From the NCBI RefSeq assembly GCF_000757725.1, contig NZ_JJMU01000074.1, forward strand, positions 1 through 59,761: a stretch of 59,761 nucleotides of DNA, read 5' to 3'. Below, one piece after another: positions 17,702 to 25,976 of this stretch (position 1 is the first letter of the stretch; each line of letters opens with the position of its first letter). The notes beneath the pieces are model-generated. The model saw nothing but the letters and a program-made list of their open reading frames with translations, was not told where the DNA came from and ran no database searches. Both the position numbers and the translations under genes were made by a program. The stretch comes from Sphingobacterium deserti. Lineage in GTDB: Bacteria > Bacteroidota > Bacteroidia > Sphingobacteriales > Sphingobacteriaceae.

Positions 17702-18553
17702 TTAGTAAGGAATTGCTAAACTTTCAATATCCTCCATCGTCCCTTTGAACATGTTAAGATCTACATTACCTTTTATACCGCGCACGCGTCCGCGCTCTGA
17801 AAACTGCCAAAAATTCCAATGCTTTTTCGGTTTTTCAACCCAAAAATTATAGTTAGCAATCCATAATGTGTAGTCGGAGAACTCCTTTTCTAAGAAATCG
17901 GTAAAGTAGCTGTCGCCGGAATACAAAATAGGTCTGATTCCGTAATGCATCTCTACCTCGTCAAGCCAGCGCTTCAGTCCTACCTTCAACGAATCCATAG
18001 GTTGTTTTCTTGGCCGTTCTTCAATATCCAACACGGGAGGAAGATCACCGGGTTTCAGCTTGACGGTACGTATAAAGTTGCGTGCCTGACGCTTAGAATT
18101 TTCATTTGGCCTAAAATAGTGATACGCACCCCGCAACTTAGTACGGCTGGCGGCTGCATTCCAGTTCTCTTTGAAACGTTTGTCTTGCTTCTTCTCCCCC
18201 ATTGTGGATCGAATAAAAACAAAATCGAGCGGTATTTCATCATGGATCGTATTCACCTCGATCCAATTTATCTGTCCTTGATACTCCGAAATATCTATCC
18301 CATAAAGATATGTATCGTGCTTATTCATCAGGCTTATGTTTCGCCTTAAATGCTCATCATCATCATACTTTTTACCAAAATCATCTGCATAAAAGTAGTT
18401 TTTGATAGTATACATCAAATCAGTTTTATAGAATAACAAGGCGCCCAAGCTCACCACGACGATTGGTATTATGATGCTCCATAGCAGAAATTTCCGCCGA
18501 TCAGGTTCTTCAACCTTTTGTTTTCTCTTGACCGTTCTCTTGGATTTTGGCAT
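17702..18553 (-). CDS. Membrane-anchored GH25 lysozyme-like muramidase
   Basis: A 283-residue protein with a basic N-terminus (PKSKRTVKRKQK), one membrane segment (about residues 24-42) and a periplasmic glycoside hydrolase family 25 domain. The domain opens with YGIDISEYQGQINW and contains FVFIRSTMG, LRGAYHYFRPN, LPPVLDIEE (catalytic Asp/Glu) and LWIANYNF. It cleaves the MurNAc-GlcNAc bond of peptidoglycan, probably in wall remodelling. The frame extends to a TTG at 18610, but the ATG at 18553 starts a typical cytoplasmic tail and is preferred. It is divergent from the bestrophin gene. Confidence 0.88.
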   Translation of the reverse strand: MPKSKRTVKRKQKVEEPDRRKFLLWSIIIPIVVVSLGALLFYKTDLMYTIKNYFYADDFGKKYDDDEHLRRNISLMNKHDTYLYGIDISEYQGQINWIEVNTIHDEIPLDFVFIRSTMGEKKQDKRFKENWNAAASRTKLRGAYHYFRPNENSKRQARNFIRTVKLKPGDLPPVLDIEERPRKQPMDSLKVGLKRWLDEVEMHYGIRPILYSGDSYFTDFLEKEFSDYTLWIANYNFWVEKPKKHWNFWQFSERGRVRGIKGNVDLNMFKGTMEDIESLAIPY

Positions 18554-18611
18554 ATTGCAGTGAAAATAGGCATTTATTTTTTTTTGACAACTGTAATTTC
18601 TCAACTTCAAT

Positions 18612-19496
18612 ATGCGTGTTTATAATTCCAAAGAATGGTTTACGGCCACCGTGCTCTTTCATCGAAGTGATACCTTTCGTAAACTTCTTCCTTTTCTTGT
18701 GTTAATGGCCGTTTATTCTTGGGGAATAGCCTATTGGGAATTGGAATACTTAAAACTTTCCGAAAAAAGCTGGATCAAGAACATCACGATGGTGCATAAT
18801 TTACTGGGCTTTGTTTTATCCTTGCTGCTGGTATTTCGGACAAATACAGCTTATGATCGATGGTGGGAAGCGCGAAAGCAATGGGGAACACTAACGAATG
18901 TCAGCCGGACGCTCGCAATTAAACTGAATGCATTTATCAAAGAAGATGATGAGGTCTCGAGAAGCTTTTTTAGAAAGACTATCCCTTTATTTGCAGAAGC
19001 TGTTTTTCACTTCCTCCGGTCCGATTATGTCAAGTTTATGTTAGATGAACAAGAGCATCCTGAATTAACTACATTAGATGAGCAAAAGCATGGGCCGAAC
19101 CAGGTTGCCTCATTAATATTCACTAAAGTAAATGCGCTATATCAAGACAAGGCTATCTCTGGTGAACAGTTTATCATATTAAACGATGAACTTCAGAGTT
19201 TAACGAATGTTTGCGGCGCGTGTGAGCGTATTAAAAACACGCCTATACCACTAAGTTACAGTTCGTTTATTAAAAAGTTTGTCATGGCATATGCTGTCAC
19301 ACTCCCTGTGGGGTTTGTGTTTTCCATGGGTTATTTTGTGGTGGCCGCTGTACCGTTTATCTTTTATGTTTTAGCGTCGCTGGAACTGATCGGCGAATCG
19401 ATTGAAGAACCTTTTGGTACGGATACAGACGATTTACCGATAGATAAAATCGCTCAAAATATAAAAAAACATGTCTCAGAAGTACTTAAACCATGA
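18612..19496 (+). CDS. Bestrophin-family anion channel (UPF0187)
   Basis: A 294-residue inner-membrane protein with four hydrophobic segments and the family signature VFRTNTAYDRWWEARKQWG after the second helix. The C-terminal FGTDTDDLPIDKI is typical too. Bacterial bestrophins form pentameric channels, some conducting anions and some cations. The length is normal and the ATG start is clear. It is followed 115 bases later by tRNA-Ser, outside the accessory island. Confidence 0.88.
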   Translation: MRVYNSKEWFTATVLFHRSDTFRKLLPFLVLMAVYSWGIAYWELEYLKLSEKSWIKNITMVHNLLGFVLSLLLVFRTNTAYDRWWEARKQWGTLTNVSRTLAIKLNAFIKEDDEVSRSFFRKTIPLFAEAVFHFLRSDYVKFMLDEQEHPELTTLDEQKHGPNQVASLIFTKVNALYQDKAISGEQFIILNDELQSLTNVCGACERIKNTPIPLSYSSFIKKFVMAYAVTLPVGFVFSMGYFVVAAVPFIFYVLASLELIGESIEEPFGTDTDDLPIDKIAQNIKKHVSEVLKP

Positions 19497-19610
19497 TTTT
19501 CAACTTCCCGTATTCAATGAAAACAAAATAATCTCGCTCATTTTCAATGCATAGAAGAAGACAGTGGAAATATTTTTTGCAGAATAAGCCAGAATTTCTA
19601 CTTTTGTCGC

Positions 19611-19698
19611 GGAGAGTTGGCAGAGTGGTCGAATGCGGCAGTCTTGAAAACTGTTGACTGTCACAGGTCCGGGGGTTCGAATCCCTCACTCTCCGCCA
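19611..19698 (+). tRNA. tRNA-Ser (UGA)
   Basis: Class II tRNA of 85 bases plus encoded CCA. The acceptor stem GGAGAGT (19611-19617) pairs with ACTCTCC (19688-19694), the discriminator is G and CCA is at 19696-19698. The anticodon loop CTTGAAA carries TGA at 19645-19647, reading UCA codons. The long variable arm (TGACTGTCA region) and T loop GGTTCGAATCC are typical of serine tRNA. A strong hairpin terminator follows at 19701-19727. Confidence 0.95.
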
Positions 19699-19936
19699 AA
19701 CAAAAGCAGCTTTTTTAGCTGCTTTTGTTGTTTATGGTCTACTTGGATTCGAACCGAAGCAAGGGCCGGGGTTCGATCCAAGGGAGGTTCAGGGATGAGG
19801 ATGGGGCTTGCGGGGCTGAAACAATCCTGAACGCTCCGCCAAACAAAAGCAGCTTTTTTAGCTGCTTTTGTTGTTTATGGTCTACTTGGATTCAAACCGA
19901 AGCAAGGGCCGGGGTTCGATCCATTGGAGGTTCAGG
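19691..19936 (+). repeat. Tandem duplication of the tRNA-Ser 3' end and flank
   Basis: The last 7 bases of the tRNA (CTCCGCC) and about 96 bases of downstream sequence (19691-19793) recur with a 143-base offset at 19834-19936, with only a few mismatches. Each copy holds the CAAAAGCAGC...GCTGCTTTTG terminator hairpin and a segment, GGATTCGAACC...GGGTTCGATCC, whose reverse complement looks like a T arm plus acceptor end (GGTTCGAATCC...ACCA). This looks like a scar of integration or unequal recombination at a tRNA gene. The stretch up to 20076 holds no gene. Confidence 0.75.
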
Positions 19937-20025
19937 TCTCCTTGGGGGCAGATACTAACTCCCAATTGATTTTTATGGCTGCTAAGATATTTATAGGCGT
20001 CTCAAATTTAGCATGTTAATATAAT

Positions 20026-20072
20026 AAACATACAAATAATATTACCATATTGGTAATATTATTTGTATGTTT
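20026..20072. promoter_or_regulatory. 22-bp perfect palindrome, candidate higBA operator
   Basis: The arm 20026-20047 (AAACATACAAATAATATTAC then CA) is perfectly complementary to 20051-20072, with TAT between them. It ends 4 bases before the higB ATG at 20077. Position and symmetry fit autoregulation by a HigA-type antitoxin; the element could equally fold into a long hairpin in the RNA leader. Confidence 0.7.
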
Positions 20073-20076
20073 GCTT

Positions 20077-20388
20077 ATGAGAATTATAGCGGTTAAAACT
20101 TTAAAAATCTATATTAAAGATTTCCCAAAGTCGGAACAGCCATTATTGTCATGGTATGATGAATGCGAGAGTGCAGAATGGAATAATCCTAATGAATTGA
20201 AAGCCCAATTTGGAACTGCTTCAATCATTACCGACAAGAGAGTGGTCTTTAATATTCATGGTAATACTTATCGCTTGATTGTAGATATTGAGTATAGACT
20301 AAAAATTGTTTTTATTGTTTGGTTTGGAACTCATAAGGAATATGATAAAATAAACGCTAAAAAAATTGATTATGTTAAAGCCGATTAA
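20077..20388 (+). CDS. higB: HigB-type mRNA interferase toxin
   Basis: A 103-residue RelE-superfamily toxin of the HigB group, beginning MRIIAVKTLKIYIKDFPKSE. It contains the typical VVFNIHGNTYRLIVDIEY and VFIVWFGTHKEYDKI strands. Family members cut mRNA on the ribosome. The open frame runs back to a TTG at 20050 that lies inside the palindrome, so the ATG at 20077 is chosen. The toxin precedes the antitoxin, the usual higBA order, and overlaps it by 17 bases. It sits in an AT-rich patch behind the duplicated tRNA flank, suggesting acquisition. Confidence 0.88.
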   Translation: MRIIAVKTLKIYIKDFPKSEQPLLSWYDECESAEWNNPNELKAQFGTASIITDKRVVFNIHGNTYRLIVDIEYRLKIVFIVWFGTHKEYDKINAKKIDYVKAD

Positions 20389-20728
20389 ATCTGAACAACA
20401 GTACGAAAGTTATTTAGAAAGAATTTATGTCTTAATGAAGACTGATTTAAAGGAAGATTCTAATGAATCTGATGAAGTAGAAATTCTCTCTATTCTTATT
20501 AAAAATTATGAGGATACACATTATGTGGTTGACAAACCCAATCCATTAGACGCTATTAGATTTCGTTTGGACCAAATGGGTAAAACTGAATCTTTTTTAA
20601 GTAAAATTCTAGGGGCGTCTAGAAAATCTGAAATATTCTCAGGTAAGAGAAAGCTAAATCTTCCTCAGATTAGAAAGTTAAGCAATGAGCTAAATATTTC
20701 TGCTGATGTTTTAGTTCAAGAATATTAA
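20372..20728 (+). CDS. higA: HigA-type antitoxin with HTH domain
   Basis: A 118-residue partner of HigB. The N-terminal half (ESYLERIYVLMK, EVEILSILIKNYEDTHY) is the helical toxin-binding or dimer region of HigA-like (COG5499-type) antitoxins. The C-terminal half (DAIRFRLDQMGKTESFLSKILGASRKSEIFSGKRKLNLPQIRKL) is a Cro/XRE helix-turn-helix, which would bind the upstream palindrome. The ATG at 20372 is preferred to the TTG 6 bases before it. The overlap with the toxin implies translational coupling. Confidence 0.88.
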   Translation: MLKPIKSEQQYESYLERIYVLMKTDLKEDSNESDEVEILSILIKNYEDTHYVVDKPNPLDAIRFRLDQMGKTESFLSKILGASRKSEIFSGKRKLNLPQIRKLSNELNISADVLVQEY

Positions 20729-20788
20729 ATAGTGTTGAAATGAGGATAGAATAAAAACTGTAAATTCTTGTATATACCAGAAAAGTGA

Positions 20789-21643
20789 TCAAATTTTAAA
20801 TTGCCTAATTGCATTTCAAGTCAAGAGGTATCAAGATATTTTGATAGTAGGGGTGTGGTCTCTGAAACCATTCACCATTTGATAAACCTGGATATGCCCT
20901 TTCCCATCTGGTATTTATCGTATTCGTCGGCAGAATTAGAAAATAAACTTCCCAGTTTCGACGCCATGAAAGATTACGCTACAAGAAACAGTAAAAATAG
21001 AACCAGTGGTTTTAGTTCATCCTCTATCACGTTTTCGGACTATGCAGAAATTCAACGATGGATACCGAATAATGTTGATACAAAAAGATTTTTAGAGCTC
21101 GCGACCTCTCAGGACTCAACAGTAGTGCGAAAACCTTTTACAACCTTAATGCAATCAGAAGCCATATTATTTGATTTCTATACAGATCTAACAGACTTTC
21201 AACCTTATTTTACAGTCAAATACATAAACGAGCTTATCACACTCGGGCGGTCCCCTTACTTCGTCCATTCAGTTTCTTACGGCAAACACTATATTATTAT
21301 GGCGGAAAGTGACTCGTCAAGAGCTCACTTAAATAGAACGATTGAAAAGTTAGTTGCGGAGAATCCATTGACCATGCAAGAAGAAAACGTTCTTGCGGCT
21401 AGTAAAGTACTTATCTATCTCCGCACGGGTAAAAAAGAAAGCTTTATTGAAAAAGGTGAGGGAGCTCAAGAAATAAAAAACATGGTCAGTAGATTTAACA
21501 CGGAATGGAAAGATGTATCGCATCAGTATGATTATCCATTGAGTTGTACATTAACCAGTCTAAAAGATTATCGTCCTTTACGGTACAATCAATCATTTGA
21601 TTTCAATGTTAAGGAAAAAAAGAATCCTGCGCCGCAACAATAA
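20789..21643 (+). pseudogene. 5'-truncated thiol-activated-cytolysin-like (CDC/CDCL) pore-forming protein
   Basis: An open frame of 284 codons with no ATG or signal peptide at its beginning: it opens right after a TGA at 20786, and the first usable start is a TTG at 20801. Numbered from that TTG, PYFVHSVSYGKHYIIMAESD (152-171) resembles the cholesterol-dependent cytolysin core (consensus like VxYGRxxYxKLETTS). IYLRTGKKE (205-213) and YPLSCTLTSLKD (245-256) resemble the later GGDA- and YPISYTSVFLKD-type strands. The membrane-binding domain 4 with its undecapeptide is absent. It is either a remnant that lost its 5' end beside the higBA island, or a domain-4-less CDCL-type protein. Confidence 0.5.
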
Positions 21644-21659
21644 GAGATCAGCATACCTA

Positions 21660-24155
21660 TTATTTCTTGCCGTCTTCCCTATCTGCACGTTCATTTACCC
21701 TTGGTTCTTGGCTGATATGAATTTCCTGTTGGCTGATTGATAATCGTATGCCGTGTTCTTGAAAAGCTGCGCTTACCGAAACCAAAATATCGCTTTTGAT
21801 CTGACTTGCATCTTTCAATGTTTTCACCCAAAAATAAATATCTATCCCAACGGATTGCGCTGTCACATCTGCAAATTGAACTACAGTAGCCGGGTTTGCC
21901 AACACCTGATCTTGTTTTTCGAAAAGCACTAATAGTAATTCCCGAGTTTGGTCAAGGTTAGTTCCATATTGAACATCCAGTCTAATATGCAGTCGCTTTC
22001 GAAAACCGCCCAATGTCCAATTGACCACATGGGAATTTAGCAAGTCTCCATTCGGCATAATAAGGTCTGCCCCATCGGCGGTAGCAATTACACTACTTCG
22101 AAACCCTATTGATTTTACCTTGCCAGACTGGCCGCCTACTTCGATCAGATCATCCACGTTTACAGGCTTCTCGAAAGCGATGATAAGACCGCTAACTAAA
22201 TTATTAACCAAGGTTTGAAGACCAAATCCAATACCCACGCCTAGCGCGCTAATGACCAGTGTAATTTGCTGCAAAGGAATCCCCACTGCTGAAAAGGCGA
22301 AAAAGAACCCTAACATGAGGATGCTTATTCTCACCAAAAGGATCCAGCTTCCCAAGTGGAATTTTTTATCATCCTTTTCCTCGCGCGTATTCCATTGCGG
22401 ATCTGCTGCGAAAAAAGAAACCACTTTGGACAATACGGTAGCGCCAAGCATGATTAGAAAGAACACCACAATACTTATAACAGAAAAACTGTAGGAGCCC
22501 AACTGATGTTGATCATACAGAAAATCGTGTAGTGGCTCAGAAAGAAAGCGAAACTCATAAAAGTTTCGTCCGAAAAGCACAAACCAGCCCACAACGAGAA
22601 GCGCGTAGAAAAAAGCAGGCGCGCGCTGCCCTACTCTATTGTAATTGATGTAAAACAGACGGCGTTCTTGTTTTGTGTACAATTGTGACGCATAACTAAG
22701 CCCCTCATTGACCAACCTGACCACCCACAAAAAGATGATCGCAATCAATACGTTGAGTAAACCTGCAATCATCAACGCCTTAGCTATATTAAACAAACCA
22801 AATATATTTAACAGCACAGCGCTCATTTCCAGCACACTCATCAGCGCAATCGGAAATAAAATCCATTTTTCCTGAAGTTCTTCGTGCTTCTTTCTATTTA
22901 ATAATGCAATACCCCCCGTGAGCGCCGCAAGTAGGCCAATTGCCATCATCACATAGCGCTCAGGCCGTGAAGCTTGAAGCACCATATTATCCAATGATGC
23001 AAGAAGAAACAATACGAAAATGCTCAGCCAAACAGCCATCCAGTATTTCGAAATAAAGCGACGAAAGCTTAGCGTTAAAGCTATTGATGTGGCAAATAGG
23101 ATGATTGTCGAAAATATAAACGGCGGGTTAGGAAAAATAAACTGTCCTGCCGAAAGCGCTATAACTACCCCCGATAAGACTGGGGAAAATAACAGCATGC
23201 TTAGCTGTTTCGGCTTTCGACTGTTACTTAAAACTCCACGCTTAAGCATGTAGATATACCATATAACTACGGTCAAGAGCAATAGTAAGATTGCGATCTT
23301 ACCCAAATGAGCCTTTACATAATATGTTAGTACTAATTGTGCTTTGAGGCGTGAGAAATATTGGATCTCCTGTAAGGATCTATCGTATTCACTTTTCTTC
23401 CACAACGGCGCAAACTCCCTTACAAAAGTTTTATTTGCGATTTCACGCTGATAATATAAAATTTCCTCTACACTATTTTCCAATGTCAATAGCGCTAAAT
23501 TTACCTCATCCTGAATAGCCTGAACATCGTTTATATTTGCTGTGAGCTGTTTGTTAATAGGGCTAATAGCCTTTGATAGCAGTTTTATTTTCTTAATATA
23601 CTCACTGAGCTCAGATGAATCTCGCGAGAAAACAAAAAGCGACTTATCATTAGATAATGAATCGATCTGTAATCGATAGCTCACTAACTGCTCCTGATAG
23701 TCGTCAACTTGCTTTTTGTAACTCAGCACTTGGATTTGCAACGCATTCAGTATATTGTACGTTGCCGTAAGGTTTCGGGAAGTGTGTGCTGTGCCTCTAT
23801 TTTCAAAGACACCGTCTCCAGCTAACCGATGCCAATTCATGACTTCCTTCAGTTGCGTCCGAAGGGTTACACTGTCGAAACCTTTTTTCAAAAACGAACG
23901 TGCTTGCCGTGACACCACCTTTATCTCTTCGAAAACACGTCCCTGCCGAATCAATGCCCTATCCAGCGCTAGATCATTATCACTCTGTAACGATGCGTGT
24001 CGGAAAAACTCCTCTATACTGGCCACGTAGTCTTTGCGAGCTGTGTCAACACGCGTCACAGTGCTATCTTGCGTGTCAAATGAATGGGCTGCAGCAAGCG
24101 ATATCCAAGGCCATAAAACGGCACAAAAGAGAATAATACTCCGTAAGTTTTTCAT
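21660..24155 (-). CDS. Large MscS-family mechanosensitive channel
   Basis: An 831-residue inner-membrane protein. It has a signal peptide (residues 1-23), a long periplasmic helical region with coiled-coil character (about 30-270), around ten membrane segments (275-620) and a C-terminal MscS core. The core has the pore helix GVGIGFGLQTLVNNLVSGLIIAFEKP, the beta domain with FRSSVIATADGADLIMPNG, and an alpha/beta cytoplasmic end. This layout matches MscK/YbdG-like large channels of Bacteroidota. It relieves osmotic downshock. It converges with the cytolysin-like fragment (16 bases apart). The 281 bases upstream to 24436 hold no gene I can support. Confidence 0.88.
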   Translation of the reverse strand: MKNLRSIILFCAVLWPWISLAAAHSFDTQDSTVTRVDTARKDYVASIEEFFRHASLQSDNDLALDRALIRQGRVFEEIKVVSRQARSFLKKGFDSVTLRTQLKEVMNWHRLAGDGVFENRGTAHTSRNLTATYNILNALQIQVLSYKKQVDDYQEQLVSYRLQIDSLSNDKSLFVFSRDSSELSEYIKKIKLLSKAISPINKQLTANINDVQAIQDEVNLALLTLENSVEEILYYQREIANKTFVREFAPLWKKSEYDRSLQEIQYFSRLKAQLVLTYYVKAHLGKIAILLLLLTVVIWYIYMLKRGVLSNSRKPKQLSMLLFSPVLSGVVIALSAGQFIFPNPPFIFSTIILFATSIALTLSFRRFISKYWMAVWLSIFVLFLLASLDNMVLQASRPERYVMMAIGLLAALTGGIALLNRKKHEELQEKWILFPIALMSVLEMSAVLLNIFGLFNIAKALMIAGLLNVLIAIIFLWVVRLVNEGLSYASQLYTKQERRLFYINYNRVGQRAPAFFYALLVVGWFVLFGRNFYEFRFLSEPLHDFLYDQHQLGSYSFSVISIVVFFLIMLGATVLSKVVSFFAADPQWNTREEKDDKKFHLGSWILLVRISILMLGFFFAFSAVGIPLQQITLVISALGVGIGFGLQTLVNNLVSGLIIAFEKPVNVDDLIEVGGQSGKVKSIGFRSSVIATADGADLIMPNGDLLNSHVVNWTLGGFRKRLHIRLDVQYGTNLDQTRELLLVLFEKQDQVLANPATVVQFADVTAQSVGIDIYFWVKTLKDASQIKSDILVSVSAAFQEHGIRLSISQQEIHISQEPRVNERADREDGKK

Positions 24156-24436
24156 AAAGTTAGTTCATATGTTCACAAGTTCCTTCCGCTAAAGCTGTTA
24201 GGTGATTGATCATTTAAATATACTACTATTAACTCAATTAGTTAAGAGCAAAAGCTGCGATAATCAAGGCAGCGTTGGAATAGAACTGGCGCAATTCACA
24301 GCATTTCAGATATACTGCACGATGAACTGGGCCGATTGGCTGTCGTTGCTGGTACATCAGCATCATCTTTTTTCAACGCCGTGGAAAAGCATTAACTTTA
24401 TACGTTGTCAAACATCAGCATGTTGAACCCAGAGCT

Positions 24437-25234
24437 ATGAAAAGTAAGATCGAGACAGAATTCGGAAAGGTCGCAGACCATTACAGCGCCTATCGTCCCT
24501 TTTATCCGCAGGAATTGTTTACGGAGATCTTTCGTTCAATACCCTCGCAATCTTTCGATATTGCTATCGATGTAGGAGCCGGTACAGGGCTGTCAACAAT
24601 TCCTCTTTGTGAAAAATTTAAGACCGTCTATGCGGTGGAGCCTGACGCCCACATGGCCAACGTGTTGCGAAAAAATTTAACGCAATGCTGTCCTAACACC
24701 AAAGTATACAACGACCTATTGGAAAGCATTACTGATTTTAAAAGCCAGCGTATTGACTTGGTCAGCTTTGGAACATCATTTTACTGGGCAGATGGCAATA
24801 GTATCATCAAGAAAGTAAAAGAAATTTTGGATAGTGACGGGCTTTTAGCGGTATATCGCTATGATTTCCCAATAGTCCCAGTAAAAATACGAGACTTTAT
24901 TAACACAGAGCTATCGGATAAATGGGATAGCTTTAGGCACGAAAGACTTCGGGATACGTCATATTCTTATCGGACTATAACAGAATCTGATGCATTTTCG
25001 AACGTACGCCTATCTAGAATAGAAAATAATGTAGTATTATCTGTTGACGAGTTAGTTGGCTTTTTCACATCGACATCATTTGTCTCCAATTACTTGAAAA
25101 GCCTGAATGACCCAAAAGCTTATGTGCAAAACTTTAAAGAAGAACTGTATAGGAGAATAGGCATGACGGATATGGATATAGATTTCGGTATCGAACTGAT
25201 ACGCGCTCATAACGGACCGAAAAATACCAGGTGA
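24437..25234 (+). CDS. Class I SAM-dependent methyltransferase
   Basis: A 265-residue methyltransferase with motif I AIDVGAGTGLSTIPL (about residues 43-57), the acidic end of strand 2 in VYAVEPDAHM, and LVSFGTSFYWAD as motif IV. The N-terminal FGKVADHYSAYRPFYPQEL is typical of the small-molecule or lipid methyltransferases of the Methyltransf_11 type. The substrate is unknown. Its stop overlaps the GTG of the next gene by 4 bases (GTGA), so the two are coupled. Confidence 0.85.
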   Translation: MKSKIETEFGKVADHYSAYRPFYPQELFTEIFRSIPSQSFDIAIDVGAGTGLSTIPLCEKFKTVYAVEPDAHMANVLRKNLTQCCPNTKVYNDLLESITDFKSQRIDLVSFGTSFYWADGNSIIKKVKEILDSDGLLAVYRYDFPIVPVKIRDFINTELSDKWDSFRHERLRDTSYSYRTITESDAFSNVRLSRIENNVVLSVDELVGFFTSTSFVSNYLKSLNDPKAYVQNFKEELYRRIGMTDMDIDFGIELIRAHNGPKNTR

Positions 25235-25830
25235 AGGAAGACTTTCAGCAAATGCATCGACGACATATGGACAATCACCCTTTCGAAATGGAATTAATCG
25301 AGATGGCCGACAAAGATCTAATTAACCGGGAGAAACTATTGTCGACCGGAAAATTATCCGGAGGTTATCATCCGGAAATGGAAAGTATTCACAGATCCAA
25401 CGCAAAGCGATTGCGGGAAATTATAGCTGACATTGGCTATCCAACTATTTCCAAAGTGGGCGAAAAAGCAAGTAACGCAGCGTGGCTGATTATTCAACAC
25501 GCAATAAGCGAACCTGAATTTATTAAAGCGTGCTACGTCATGATGAAAGAAAATAAGGATGATATTAACCCCTTACACATAGCTTACCTGCATGATCGGA
25601 TTCTGGTGTTTCAAAGTAAACCTCAAAAGTATGGAACACAGCTTACCTCCGGTGGAGCGATATACCCTGTAAGAAATAAGGCAAATTTAAACATAGAGCG
25701 TAAAAAGGTAAATCTTCCTGCATTGTCTAACGCGGAAATCGACAAAATTCTGAAACCTGAAGATATTACGGAAATAGATGATAAAGTCTCGGGATATACA
25801 CATTGGAGGAAAAAGGTGGGATGGATTTAA
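25231..25830 (+). CDS. DUF6624-like protein
   Basis: A 199-residue soluble protein. The central part (AAWLIIQHAISEPEFIKACYVMMKENKDDINPLHIAYLHDRILVFQ, followed by PQKYGTQ) fits the DUF6624 pattern of conserved QHA...YLxDR...QxYGTQ. The role of this family is unknown. It starts at a GTG overlapping the methyltransferase stop; an ATG at 25252 is an alternative. Translational coupling suggests a shared function with the methyltransferase, but nothing specific can be said. Confidence 0.65.
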   Translation: MKEDFQQMHRRHMDNHPFEMELIEMADKDLINREKLLSTGKLSGGYHPEMESIHRSNAKRLREIIADIGYPTISKVGEKASNAAWLIIQHAISEPEFIKACYVMMKENKDDINPLHIAYLHDRILVFQSKPQKYGTQLTSGGAIYPVRNKANLNIERKKVNLPALSNAEIDKILKPEDITEIDDKVSGYTHWRKKVGWI

Positions 25831-25976
25831 ATGTTTACCCAAACAGCAACAGATCGGGTTTTAACAAGCTTTAACGAAAATAAAAACAAAATGCTCAATT
25901 ATAAGGCGTAGATTTACAGCAGCTAAGCATAGCGTCTTAGCTTAAGCATAATTAAATACCCGGCAGAAGCATAGAG

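Noticed and set aside
19486..19689. Minus-strand frame of 67 codons containing SNPRTCDSQQFSRLPHS
   Set aside because: It is the antisense translation of the tRNA-Ser gene, a well-known false gene type.
24202..24426. Frame of 74 codons between the MscS gene and the methyltransferase
   Set aside because: No motif, unlikely composition, and it lies in the upstream regions of two divergent genes.
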